Shown: positions 35,871-44,564 of the stretch, piece after piece
Layout: every line of letters starts with the position of its first letter
How positions within the stretch are numbered: position 1 is the first letter of the stretch
Assembly (NCBI RefSeq): GCF_004335015.1
Contig: NZ_RQRU01000008.1
Coordinates: forward strand, 1-64,000
DNA from: Psychrobacter pygoscelis
Lineage (GTDB): Bacteria; Pseudomonadota; Gammaproteobacteria; Pseudomonadales; Moraxellaceae
Length of the DNA: 64,000 nt
Direction: 5' to 3'
Position numbers and translations under genes: made by a program
The notes under the pieces: generated by a model
What the model was told of the DNA's origin: nothing
Database searches by the model: none
What the model saw: the letters and a program-made list of their open reading frames with translations, nothing else

Positions 35871-36941
35871 TTGATTAAACTGGTGTTACTGGGCCTAGTA
35901 GCCGGAGCATTCTTTAGCTCAACCTTCATTATCAATGAGTTAATGAGTTCAGCTGGAGGACATTGGTATTGGTCAGCGAGCCTGCGCTATTTGTTCATGC
36001 TATTGATGCTGAGCATCATTATCATAGTGCAGCACGGCATCTCACGCCTGCATGAGCTTACCAAGGTTTTTATCCAACACTGGCTGTTTTGGTGTTTGAC
36101 CGGAAGTATCGGCTTTGGACTCTTTTATGCGGGTATCTGCTTTGCGGCAGATCATGCTAGCGGCTGGGTCGTGGCTTCGACTTTTATGTTTACCGTAGTC
36201 GCTAGTCTCTTCGTGTTACGCGCTTTTGGTCAACGCTTTGAGCGGCAAGTTATCGTCTATGCGCTGATGATATTCTTGGGCGTGGTACTGGTTAATATTA
36301 ATGAGGCAATTCACGCTGCGAGTAGTGCTACCACGTTAGGCACTGCTACTCAGCCTATAGTAACGACCTTATTACTGGGTGCACTGCCCGCCTTAATAGC
36401 CGCTTTTAGCTATCCGATTGGTAATCAGCTGGTCTGGCAAGCGTCGCATAACACCAAAACAGTCAATCACAGTCAATCTCAGAGCCAACTTGCAGAGCAG
36501 TCATCCGCTTTATTAGCAATGGCTGCTGGCGCTACTACTGCTAAAAAGACACCTTTGCTTCAGCGAATCCCTACGATCAAGACCGTATTGCTAGGCGATG
36601 CTTTTAATAAGGTCTGGCTAATGACACTCGGTAGCATACCGTTTTGGCTATTATTGGGGGTTTTTCTGCATCCGCCACTTCCTAGCACCTCACAAATCCT
36701 GAATACCTTTTTGGTAGCGCTACTATCAGGCGTCATTGCAACCAGTGTTTTTTTGTTTGCGCGTGAGCACGCCCACTCCTCCAAAGAAGTGGCCAGCGTC
36801 GATGCCACCCAAGCCAGTGAGGTGATATTCGCGCTTATCGGCGGCGTATTATTATTAGGAACCCCATTGCCCTCTCTCATTGGGATAATAGGCGTCTTAT
36901 TAATTATCACTGGTTTGGTACTGTTTGCAAGAAGTGGCTAG
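35871..36941 (+). CDS. Multidrug-resistance efflux transporter family protein (EamA/EmrE-like)
   Basis: A 356-residue inner-membrane protein with about ten hydrophobic segments in two halves, as in drug/metabolite exporters. The N-terminal VLLGLVAGAFFSSTFIINEL and the C-terminal VIFALIGGVLLLGTPLPS fit the group annotated as multidrug resistance efflux transporters. A long Gln/Ser/Ala-rich cytoplasmic loop (about residues 200-230) separates the halves. It starts with TTG behind a strong AAGGAAGG site. The substrate is unknown. Confidence 0.8.
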   Translation: MIKLVLLGLVAGAFFSSTFIINELMSSAGGHWYWSASLRYLFMLLMLSIIIIVQHGISRLHELTKVFIQHWLFWCLTGSIGFGLFYAGICFAADHASGWVVASTFMFTVVASLFVLRAFGQRFERQVIVYALMIFLGVVLVNINEAIHAASSATTLGTATQPIVTTLLLGALPALIAAFSYPIGNQLVWQASHNTKTVNHSQSQSQLAEQSSALLAMAAGATTAKKTPLLQRIPTIKTVLLGDAFNKVWLMTLGSIPFWLLLGVFLHPPLPSTSQILNTFLVALLSGVIATSVFLFAREHAHSSKEVASVDATQASEVIFALIGGVLLLGTPLPSLIGIIGVLLIITGLVLFARSG

Positions 36942-36949
36942 CAATTTGG

Positions 36950-36973
36950 ATTTGAGGGCATTTCCCTACTATA
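36950..36973. repeat. Degenerate copy of an IS-end-like sequence at the left edge of the AT-rich island
   Basis: GGATTTGAGGGCATTTCC resembles GGTTTGGGGGTATTTCC at 39889-39905, just after the IS3-type transposase remnant, in the same orientation. The two mark the two ends of the AT-rich island. Similarity is imperfect (roughly three quarters), so this may be chance or an old IS end. Confidence 0.3.
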
Positions 36974-37126
36974 ACCCTGTAAACCTCCTACTATTTAATT
37001 AAAAAAACCTCTCTATGCTCTGATATTAAAGGGTTATGCTGATTTTCCTAAAACGGACAAAAGCTTTAAAAAGATATCAAGCTAAAAGGAAGTTTTTTAT
37101 TTTTTACTTGCAGATAAGTGAAAAAG

Positions 37127-37378
37127 CTAAGGTCTAAACCCATAGTTATTAGGATTTTCCATCTCTCGATTACGTTTAGTCAGTTCACTCTGACGCTCTC
37201 TAAAACTTCCCAACTGCTTTGGAGTCATAACTACTCGATGATCATTCAACATAGCGTCAACTGCATTTTCCAGTGACTTAGCATAAAGTTCCTTATCATT
37301 TTTACTCTCAAGTTCATAAACGCTCTTACATGCCTCCTGAGCAGTGTTTAAACTTTTCTCTATAGTTAGTAGCCTCAT
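37127..37378 (-). CDS. Small hypothetical protein, probably N-terminally truncated
   Basis: An 83-residue, Glu/Lys-rich, helical protein ending in MENPNNYGFRP. The frame stays open for about 22 further codons upstream of the ATG (ending ...LSAREGELASGQ) without another good start, so it may be the 3' remnant of a longer gene. It is not recognised. It lies at the edge of the AT-rich island. Confidence 0.4.
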   Translation of the reverse strand: MRLLTIEKSLNTAQEACKSVYELESKNDKELYAKSLENAVDAMLNDHRVVMTPKQLGSFRERQSELTKRNREMENPNNYGFRP

Positions 37379-38052
37379 TTGACCACTTGCAAGCTCACCT
37401 TCACGCGCTGAGAGGTTCTCAATTGTATAAGCTCCGCAGTCTACTTATGAGCAACTTCAAGGATAGATTGTCTAGCCAAACTACATTAAAGAGCAACAAA
37501 TTGCTGAGTTTGAACACAAAATAAAGCAAAAAAGTAGAAGTTAGATAAAAAACTAACCCGACAAAAGATTCTCATTAGAGCGTTTGTAATTGAGTAGTTG
37601 AAAAAATGATGAAAAGTTATCAGACTTAAAAAATTATTACTGATAATCTTAAGGAATTTTTAACGAGGGAGATAGATAAAGAGTTGATGAGTATGTTTGT
37701 TAAGAATCTAAAAAAATCAATAAAAACAGTTTGATAACTCAGCACAACCACCAGTAGAGCAAAAAAATCAAAACTCTATTGGTAGTTTTCAATTTCAAAC
37801 AGAATATAATCAAGTGAATTTGCAAGATAATGAATAGTGAAAATAACTATAATTGATAAAATATATTTTTTATAGAAGTATCATCTTGATTTTATTGTAT
37901 ATTATTTAACTAAAAAAATGCTATTAAAATAATTCCAATTAATGGTAGAATTTAAAGTCAATCGCTATCGTAGATATAGTGACTTTAATTTTAATGCTAT
38001 AACATAAAAATTAACACCGATTGAACACAGAGCACATCTGTAATCTAAATCC
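37379..38052. other. 674 nt of very AT-rich, apparently decayed sequence
   Basis: Short plus-strand stretches such as FLTREIDKELMSMFVKNLKK (about 37655) and NSIGSFQFQTEYNQVNLQDN (about 37775) end at stops within 20-40 codons and are not recognised. A hairpin (TTTAAAGTCA/TGACTTTAA, 37951-37988) follows. This reads as foreign DNA in decay. Confidence 0.5.
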
Positions 38053-38338
38053 ATGAATGAATATGTTGGAGATATAGAGAGGCATTTTGAAGATATAGAT
38101 AAAGACTTTATTAAAAATCCTATGCTCGAATCTCTAGTTCAAGTTAATTTTGCAGTTTATAAGTCATTAATTCCCAAAGAGTTATAAATACAACTTGGCA
38201 ATGCCAAACCCATAAACTCCGTATAGAAATTGAAGCTAATCAAGAAGTAGAAATTACTCCTGAAGGTATTCATAGTGATGGACATCCATTTGCTGCAGTT
38301 CATTTTGATAAAAAAAATAATATCCAAAGATTCAACCT
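38053..38338 (+). pseudogene. Decayed 2-oxoglutarate/Fe(II) dioxygenase (2OG-Fe_Oxy_2 type)
   Basis: From ATG 38053 the frame reads MNEYVGDIERHFEDIDKDFI and on to a stop after LIPKEL. A second frame continues with TTWQCQTHKLRIEIEANQ and then EITPEGIHSDGHPFAAVHFD. The H-x-D iron ligands in GIHSDGH within a TPEGIH context are typical of the amino-acid hydroxylase family that includes L-isoleucine dioxygenase. One frameshift and loss of the C-terminal third, including the distal His and Arg, make it inactive. It abuts a truncated acetyltransferase. Confidence 0.75.
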
Positions 38339-38620
38339 GTGATTATTATTGCTAAACATAATAGTGAAATTATTGGCGCAATAACTTCTGGCATTATGGG
38401 CACTAGAGTAACAATAAATCACATAGCAATATTGGAAAATTATCGAAAAATGTATATTGGAAGTAATTTAGTACGCCTCAATTACGATGAAATTAAAAAA
38501 AGAGGAGTAAAAAGAATTTTTCTTTTTGTCGAAAATGATGATTCTGTTGCTAGGTTATTTTGGCATAAAGCAGGTTTTACAATTCGAGTAGATGAAATTA
38601 CTATGGAAAGAGATATCTAA
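38339..38620 (+). pseudogene. GNAT acetyltransferase, N-terminally truncated
   Basis: A 93-codon frame from GTG encodes the C-terminal GNAT core: IAKHNSEIIGAITSG, VTINHIAILENYRKMYIGSN, in which the acetyl-CoA loop R/Q-x-x-G-x-G/A is poor (YRKMYIGSN), and IFLFVENDDSVARLFWHKAG. About 50 N-terminal residues of a normal GNAT are missing; the same frame has a stop at 38318. The start lies on the junction with the dioxygenase remnant and has no good ribosome site. It may still be translated as a short protein. It ends 3 nt before azlC. Confidence 0.6.
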
Positions 38621-38623
38621 TTT

Positions 38624-39316
38624 ATGTCCATAATATTCGACAATAGTATAAAACAAGCTGGTCGAAATGGCTTTCCTATAATTACTGGTTACTTTGTTGT
38701 TTCATTTGTTTTCGGACTTACAGCAGTCAGTCAAGGGTTACCAATATGGTGCCCTATATTACTTTCTCTTATTGTTTATGCAGGAGCTGCTCAATTTACT
38801 TTTCTTGCCTTAATTGCTAGTAATGCATCTACATTAACAATTGTTCTAACAACTTTTTTAATTAACCTTAGACATATGCTCATGTCAGTTTATATGTCTA
38901 ATATACTTGATAATATAAAAATTAGTACAAAACTACGTTTATGGTATGGATTTGGACTTACAGATGAGTCATTTGCTGTTCATAGCATGATGGCAAACAA
39001 TGAACAACTAAATGCTAAATTTTTAATATCGTTTAATACTTTTTGCCATATAGCTTGGGTTCTAGGTTCAATACTAGGAGCATTAATATCCACTCTATCT
39101 GAGAATATAATTGACTTAAAATTAGAATATGCTTTAACTGCAATGATGTTATATGTACTAATCTCTCTTATAAATACACGAGAAAAATTATTCGTAGCTA
39201 TTATCTCCATTATCTCTATGTCGATTTTAAGCTTAGCATATGAATCTTATTTAAATATATTTATAGCCACAGCTATTGGATGTGCATTTATATTATGGAA
39301 GAAAAACAAGGTTTAA
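38624..39316 (+). CDS. AzlC family branched-chain amino acid exporter, large subunit (island copy)
   Basis: A 230-residue membrane protein with the AzlC N-terminus GFPIITGYFVVSFVFGLTAV, LIVYAGAAQFTFLALIA and the NLRHMLMSVY motif. With AzlD it forms an exporter of branched-chain or modified amino acids. It is markedly more AT-rich than the second azlC at 45925, which points to separate acquisition. It overlaps the azlD-like gene. The frame is intact, unlike the two genes before it. Confidence 0.88.
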   Translation: MSIIFDNSIKQAGRNGFPIITGYFVVSFVFGLTAVSQGLPIWCPILLSLIVYAGAAQFTFLALIASNASTLTIVLTTFLINLRHMLMSVYMSNILDNIKISTKLRLWYGFGLTDESFAVHSMMANNEQLNAKFLISFNTFCHIAWVLGSILGALISTLSENIIDLKLEYALTAMMLYVLISLINTREKLFVAIISIISMSILSLAYESYLNIFIATAIGCAFILWKKNKV

Positions 39317-39615
39317 TCTTCATTACTATTTTATTAATGGGTTTAGTCACATATATCCCTAGAACTATACCAATGTTAATATCTTCGAGTTACTGGCCTG
39401 GTTGGCTAAAAGATATTATTGAGTATTTGCCTGTTGCTATAGTTGGAGCAATTACTATTCCTGCAATTTTTATAAAGGAACAGCGTTTTATCTTTTTTTC
39501 TTCTGAAATAGTGGCCAGTATAGTTTGTTTGCTTATTGCCTATTACAGTAAAAATTTAATACTAACAGTTATTTGCGGTACAATTTTATATATCATTTTG
39601 AATAATTTTTTATAA
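39280..39615 (+). CDS. AzlD family exporter, small subunit (island copy)
   Basis: A 111-residue protein with four hydrophobic segments and the AzlD hallmark GLVTYIPRTIPMLI. It pairs with the AzlC protein encoded just before. The start may be ATG 39280, overlapping azlC by 37 nt, or ATG 39295 (MEEKQG). It has the same AT-rich codon use as azlC. Confidence 0.82.
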   Translation: MCIYIMEEKQGLIFITILLMGLVTYIPRTIPMLISSSYWPGWLKDIIEYLPVAIVGAITIPAIFIKEQRFIFFSSEIVASIVCLLIAYYSKNLILTVICGTILYIILNNFL

Positions 39616-39654
39616 CTTAAAATAATAACAACCCTACTATAAAGTATTGAATAT

Positions 39655-39861
39655 AGTGAGCCTGGTAATCCTCAACAAAATGCTTGTGTTGAGCGCTTTA
39701 ACAAGACAGTGCGTTAGGATTGGCTTAACCAAGAGCTGTTTGATAGTTTAGATCAGGTAAGACAGCAGGCCGAAGCTGGGTTGCTTCACTATAGTACCGA
39801 AGGACCTAATATGGCTAATAATGGCTTTACGCCGCTTCAGAAACTTAATATGGCAGCTTAG
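39655..39861 (+). pseudogene. 3' fragment of an IS3-family transposase (OrfB)
   Basis: The frame reads GNPQQNACVERFNKTVR, a stop at 39716-39718, then DWLNQELFDSLDQVRQQAEA and HYSTEGPNMANNGFTPLQKL to a stop near 39861. This is the C-terminal end of an IS3-group integrase (N-x-x-VERFN-x-T-x-R, PNMAxxGxTPxQ). Only the last ~65 codons survive, with an internal stop. An IS-end-like GGTTTGGGGGTATTTCC follows at 39889. Confidence 0.85.
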
Positions 39862-39917
39862 CTCTACTTATTTGGTGTTTTAGGTTTGGGGGTATTTCCG
39901 TAGTTTTAGGCATTCTA

Positions 39918-39954
39918 ACTTTCATCCATAGCAACTTTCATCCATAGCAACTTT
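39918..39954. repeat. Short tandem repeat after the IS3 remnant
   Basis: AACTTTCATCCATAGC occurs twice in tandem and AACTTT begins a third copy. It lies in the 238-nt non-coding gap between the IS3 fragment and the first TRIC gene. No other feature is seen there. Confidence 0.7.
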
Positions 39955-40099
39955 TGGGCATCGTAGTTATTATGATAGCTATCAGCTTATTGATGATCCT
40001 TCACTGTCTCGAATAACTTACCCTCAAAATTATAATAACGATGACATCACTCTTTAGTTTTTGTTACCATACCCCATTTTTTGCTGACGGCTATCCGCC

Positions 40100-40735
40100 A
40101 TGCCTACTTACTTTTTTTTCCCTGATATTTTGCTCTACTTGCTAGATATGATCGGTGTTATTGCCTGTGCAATTGCAGGTACGCTACTGGCCCAGCATAA
40201 AGGCTTTGATATCTCCGGTTGTATCTTAGTATCCATGGCTAATGCTATTGGTGGTGGGACTTTTCGTGATATGGCACTGGATCGGCATCCGCTATTTTGG
40301 ATGACTGACTTAAACTACGTTATTGTCATCACCTTGACCTCATTAGCCTTACAGATGTTTTTTCATTTATATCATAAGATTGACCGAGCACTACGTCTGT
40401 TTGACGCCATCGGCTTGGCAGCATTTAGTGTCATTGGCTTTAAGGTGGCGTTAGCTCAGGGCTCTTCTGCTATTATCGCGGTGATGATGGGCGTCTGGAC
40501 AGCGATTATCGGTGGGATGATTCGTGATGTCATCTGTAATGAGATTCCACTGGTGTTGCAGCGCGAGATTTACATTACCGCTAGCGTTTTTGGTGCCTGC
40601 CTATATTTATTGTTAATTAAGATGGGGGTTAGGACAGGGGTGAGTGAGTTTGCGATGTTGGTGTCCATATTCGCAGTTCGTATGTTAGCCCTACGCTTTG
40701 ATTGGCACCTACCGTCCATTCGTCTCGTCAAGTGA
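40100..40735 (+). CDS. TRIC-family cation channel protein (copy 1)
   Basis: A 211-residue inner-membrane protein with about seven hydrophobic segments in two repeated halves. Each half carries the family glycine-rich signature: GGGTFRDMALDRHPLFWM near residue 51 and GGMIRDVICNEIPLVLQREI near residue 138. Bacterial members (YicG/UPF0126) form trimeric cation channels; amino acid transport has also been proposed for some. It is followed 100 nt later by a paralogue in the same direction. Confidence 0.88.
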   Translation: MPTYFFFPDILLYLLDMIGVIACAIAGTLLAQHKGFDISGCILVSMANAIGGGTFRDMALDRHPLFWMTDLNYVIVITLTSLALQMFFHLYHKIDRALRLFDAIGLAAFSVIGFKVALAQGSSAIIAVMMGVWTAIIGGMIRDVICNEIPLVLQREIYITASVFGACLYLLLIKMGVRTGVSEFAMLVSIFAVRMLALRFDWHLPSIRLVK

Positions 40736-40841
40736 TGGACTTAAGCCCTAATCTGTACTTTGATTAATAGTTAACCAGCATTCAGTTAAAATTCAACGCA
40801 GCATTCAAGCATAGATAGCGACTTGTTAGTGAGATTTGCGC

Positions 40842-41507
40842 ATGTTTAATACCGTCCTTGATTCCTCGGTCATCACTACCTTTAATCCAGGCTCGTTATT
40901 GTTTTTATTCGATATGATCGGCATTGTTGCCTGTAGTGTTTCTGGGACAATACTAGCCAAGCATAAGAACTTTGACGTCTTTGGTTGCTTGCTAGTATCG
41001 ATGGTAACGGCGATTGGCGGCGGTACAGTACGTGACGTCATACTAGATCGGCACCCCCTATTCTGGATGGTCGATATGAGCTATCTGATCGTCATTACGA
41101 TATCATCACTCATCATGCAGATATTCTTTCACCCAAGCTCACGCCGTGTCGATAAATTCTTAAAGTTATCAGATACCATCGGTTTATCTGCCTTTACCTT
41201 GATTGGTATCAAAGTCGCCAATAGTATGGGCGCAAATATTCCAGTAGCGCTACTACTTGGGGTCATTACCATCATCGTTGGTGGTATCATTCGCGACATG
41301 ATCTGTAATGAGATTCCACTGGTATTACAGCAAGAAATTTATATTACTGCGGCGCTGGCTGGGGGGATATTATTCTTTATTATGCGTAGCCTTGGTATCA
41401 CTGAATGGGTGACAGAGATTACGACGATGCTCACTATATTTACCATCCGCATGCTGGCTATTCGCTATGATTGGCAATTTCCGCAGATTGAGCTGACAAA
41501 ACATTAA
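40842..41507 (+). CDS. TRIC-family cation channel protein (copy 2)
   Basis: Paralogue of the preceding gene with the same landmarks: GTILAKHKNFDVFGCLLVSM, GGGTVRDVILDRHPLFWM and GGIIRDMICNEIPLVLQQEI. Some stretches between the copies are nearly identical in protein, which argues for tandem duplication. I use ATG 40842 as start (221 residues); a TTG six nt upstream is also in frame. It ends before recJ, which is convergent. Confidence 0.88.
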   Translation: MFNTVLDSSVITTFNPGSLLFLFDMIGIVACSVSGTILAKHKNFDVFGCLLVSMVTAIGGGTVRDVILDRHPLFWMVDMSYLIVITISSLIMQIFFHPSSRRVDKFLKLSDTIGLSAFTLIGIKVANSMGANIPVALLLGVITIIVGGIIRDMICNEIPLVLQQEIYITAALAGGILFFIMRSLGITEWVTEITTMLTIFTIRMLAIRYDWQFPQIELTKH

Positions 41508-41665
41508 AACAAGCAGCGCATCAGCAGTATGGATACTTTAAAATAGCGATACTACAAGATAGTAATATATCAAGTGATAGGTGATAGAGAACCGCTCAAG
41601 CTACCCTTGTCCGTCTCCTAACTAAGCAGGAAATAGCGAAGGAGGTGGCGAGATAAAAGATACTA

Positions 41666-43507
41666 TTAATTGACTATTGCTAAGTCTTTCACCATTAACT
41701 GAACGCTTTGGTTGCCATTCCACTCATTAATATCAAGCTCAAACAAGACATGCACTTGCTGTGCTTGATAATCCCAAACGCTGGTATCGAAGTTAAACCA
41801 AATCGCCTCAATCGGGTACTGAACATCAGGATAGCGCAGTGACAGCTTTAAGTGTTTATCTTTTAATATACGAAAGCTAAGAACCTCAAAGATACCATCA
41901 AATACGGGCGGCACAAAACCATGCCCCCAAATACTGGCGTTCTTCAGCATATCAGCAAAGCTGAGACTGAAGTCCTCGGCTTGTAGCTGACCGTCGGTAA
42001 AGGCTTCTTCTAAAAATACTGAAGCATCCACTTGAGCCATTACCTGTTCAAAAGCTGTGACAAAGCGCTCAAAGTTGCGACGCTTTAGAGTCAGCCCCGC
42101 TGCCATAGCATGACCACCGAAATGACTGATCAAATCCGGATAGGTCTCAGCAACCAGCTCAATAGCATCACGGATATGCACACCAGGGATTGAGCGTGCT
42201 GAACCTTTAATCGCATCGTCCGTACCGGTCTTGTCCGTATTGGCCGGGGCGAAGACGATTGCCGGTCGATAGTAGCACTCTTTGAGTCTGCCAGCGACAA
42301 TACCGATGACGCCTTGGTGCCAGTCATCTTGATAGAGGATAATACTGCGAGCGCTGTCAGCCATTGCTGGTATTTTGGGGGCAGCTTTGGCCGCCTCTTT
42401 TGCTGCGATAACGATAAGTCCGTCATCAGTCGGTGTTTCATCTGCTTTCGGCGCAGTTTCCGAGCCACCTTGTAGCGAGACCAATATCTCATCCGCCTGC
42501 TCACGCATCTTACCCTCGACCAATCGGCGCTCGCGGTTAAGGCCATCTAACTCATAGGCTAAGCGCTGCGCTTCAGCCAAATCATCGGTCAGCAGACAAT
42601 CAATACCAATACGCATATTATCCATGCGTCCTGCGGCATTAATCCGTGGCCCAAGGACAAAGCCAAAGTCCTGCGCTGTAAGCTTCTTATGGTCGCGGCC
42701 TGCCTGCTCAAGCAAGGCTAAAATCCCGAGACAACAGCGGCCTTGGCGAATCGCTTGTACCCCATGGTAGACCAAGGTGCGATTGTTTTGATCCAGCACC
42801 CCGACATCGGCAATAGTGCCAAGTGCTACTAAATCTAAATGATGACTGACTTGTACCGTAGACTTTCCGGCTTTGCGGCGGAGCTTAGCCAAGCGGCCCA
42901 GTAGATAAAAGGCCACCCCAACCCCGACCAGAGACTTACTGTCAAAGCTACAGCCAAGCTGATTGGGGTTGACCACGGCATCAGCTGCTGGTGTCGGCTT
43001 AGTGGTCAAATGGTGGTCGGTGATGATTACGGTAATGCCGTCTTGCTTAGCACGCTCGACCCCGTCATGGCTAGAGATGCCATTATCTACCGTCACGATG
43101 ATATCGGGATGATAGGTCTCGATACCCAGCTCAACGATTTCGGGGGTGAGGCCATAGCCGTATTTAAAGCGATCCGGTACAATGAACTCTACATCTGCCC
43201 CCATCTGCCTGAGCACACGGATCATCAAAGCGGTACTGGTTGCGCCATCACAATCGAAGTCGCCGACGATCAATATGCGCAGGCCATTGTCGATGGCAGC
43301 ATCCAATATTGTGACAGCCGCATCTAATCCTAGTAGCCCTTCGGCAGGCAGCAATCGCGCCAGCTCAGTGGTCATATCCTCTATGGCCGTAATACCCCGG
43401 CCGGCATAAAGCCGCGCTAGAGTGGGCGCTTCATTGGCAAGGGATTTAAGAGATTCAGGAAGATCATCAGGCACGCGGCCGGTAAAGCGGGGGGTTAATT
43501 TTAGCAT
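41666..43507 (-). CDS. recJ: Single-stranded-DNA-specific exonuclease RecJ
   Basis: 5'-3' ssDNA exonuclease used in recombination, mismatch and excision repair. The 613-residue protein contains the DHH phosphoesterase core: LIVGDFDCDGATSTAL (residues ~97-112), VTVDNGISSHDGV, VIITDHHL and VNPNQ, followed by the DHHA1 domain with the conserved GGHAMAAGLT near residue 480. A region of about 40 residues near 350-390, rich in Ala/Lys/Pro/Thr, is inserted relative to shorter family members. It is monocistronic and convergent with the TRIC pair. Confidence 0.95.
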   Translation of the reverse strand: MLKLTPRFTGRVPDDLPESLKSLANEAPTLARLYAGRGITAIEDMTTELARLLPAEGLLGLDAAVTILDAAIDNGLRILIVGDFDCDGATSTALMIRVLRQMGADVEFIVPDRFKYGYGLTPEIVELGIETYHPDIIVTVDNGISSHDGVERAKQDGITVIITDHHLTTKPTPAADAVVNPNQLGCSFDSKSLVGVGVAFYLLGRLAKLRRKAGKSTVQVSHHLDLVALGTIADVGVLDQNNRTLVYHGVQAIRQGRCCLGILALLEQAGRDHKKLTAQDFGFVLGPRINAAGRMDNMRIGIDCLLTDDLAEAQRLAYELDGLNRERRLVEGKMREQADEILVSLQGGSETAPKADETPTDDGLIVIAAKEAAKAAPKIPAMADSARSIILYQDDWHQGVIGIVAGRLKECYYRPAIVFAPANTDKTGTDDAIKGSARSIPGVHIRDAIELVAETYPDLISHFGGHAMAAGLTLKRRNFERFVTAFEQVMAQVDASVFLEEAFTDGQLQAEDFSLSFADMLKNASIWGHGFVPPVFDGIFEVLSFRILKDKHLKLSLRYPDVQYPIEAIWFNFDTSVWDYQAQQVHVLFELDINEWNGNQSVQLMVKDLAIVN

Positions 43508-43886
43508 GGCGCTATTCTACTGACTTTACTAGTGGTACTCAATCATCTATTTGCACCAGAATATCACAGCATTATATTTGCTAGCGCGAGACTTGCCTCA
43601 ATACTGTAACTAGGGAGATATTGGCTATAGCACGGGTTTTAGCTAAAAAAATAAAACGCATATTTACATAATAAATAACGAGCAAGGCAAAATATGCTCA
43701 GTTGATACAAAGCAATGATAGTAAGACGCATAAAAATCAGTAAAATAACAGAATGAGTGAATTATTAATAGTTTTAGCTGTTTAATTTAAAGTTGGTGTT
43801 ATAGCCAGCCTTAATATAGGAGCTGAGCTTTTTATACAATACTATTGTTAGATTTATCCCATTTTAAACTTATGAGGAAAATTAAT
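43508..43886. other. 379-nt divergent promoter region (recJ / DUF697-like gene)
   Basis: AT-rich, no gene recognised. GAGGAAAA before 43887 is the ribosome site of the DUF697-like gene. Confidence 0.5.
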
Positions 43887-44402
43887 ATGCAAACTACCCC
43901 TTCTGCTGAAAAATTACCCAATACTATCGACCCAGATTTAGATCTAGAAAAAGTAAAAGCGCAGTGCCAAGCTTTAGTCAAAAAGCGTGCTAAATATTCA
44001 GCAGGCGCTGCTGTCGTACCAGTACCATTTGTGGATGTGGCAATTGACGCTGGTCTGCTAACTAGCCTGTTACCTGAGATTAGCGAGCGCTTTGGCCTTA
44101 TCGAAGGTCGTGAATCAGCCATTGATCTTGAGTCGCGCGATGTACACTGGAAAGAGCTTAAAAACCGTGCCGTTGACTTTGCTGGATTAATGGCCACTCG
44201 CGGTGTTGTTAAAAAGACCGTTCAAGGCTTTGGTGGACGTATTGTCGCCAAACAAGTAACTAAGTTCATCCCCCTAGGTGGTCAGATGGTTGCGGCAACT
44301 ATGGGCTATATGATCTTCAAAAAGATTGCTTTTGATCATATCAACGAATGCTACAAGCTCGCCAAAGACATTCAGCAAAAGCAACATGGTAAAAACGTTT
44401 AA
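43887..44402 (+). CDS. Conserved protein related to DUF697 (GTPase-associated membrane domain)
   Basis: A 171-residue protein with two weakly hydrophobic stretches: SAGAAVVPVPFVDVAIDAGLL near residue 35 and FIPLGGQMVAATMGYMIFKK near residue 130. The VPVPFVDVAID pattern and P-x-G-x-x-x-A-x-x-G helix resemble the DUF697 domain found in YcjF-like proteins and at the end of some small GTPases. No GTPase is present. A TTG 42 nt upstream is in frame, but GAGGAAAA supports the ATG at 43887. The role is unknown. Confidence 0.65.
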   Translation: MQTTPSAEKLPNTIDPDLDLEKVKAQCQALVKKRAKYSAGAAVVPVPFVDVAIDAGLLTSLLPEISERFGLIEGRESAIDLESRDVHWKELKNRAVDFAGLMATRGVVKKTVQGFGGRIVAKQVTKFIPLGGQMVAATMGYMIFKKIAFDHINECYKLAKDIQQKQHGKNV

Positions 44403-44425
44403 TAATCTGACTTAACCGTCATCTC

Positions 44426-44460
44426 AAAAATCAGCTAAGACACTCTTGGCTGATTTTTTT
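44426..44460 (+). terminator. Rho-independent terminator after the DUF697-like gene
   Basis: AAAAATCAGCTAAG and CTTGGCTGATTTTT pair with one G-U pair around a 5-nt loop and end in seven T. Confidence 0.88.
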
Positions 44461-44515
44461 ATTTCTATAATTTTTTTCTATACTCTTGATAACTATATAT
44501 TTGCAGGCCAACCTC

Positions 44516-44538
44516 ACAGACTCAGACTCAGACTCAGA
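44516..44538. repeat. Short CAGACT tandem repeat
   Basis: ACAGACTCAGACTCAGACTC gives three to four tandem CAGACT hexamers in the gap between two convergent genes. It may be length-variable. Confidence 0.75.
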
Positions 44539-44564
44539 TACAATCACAATTACTCCCAAAGCCC

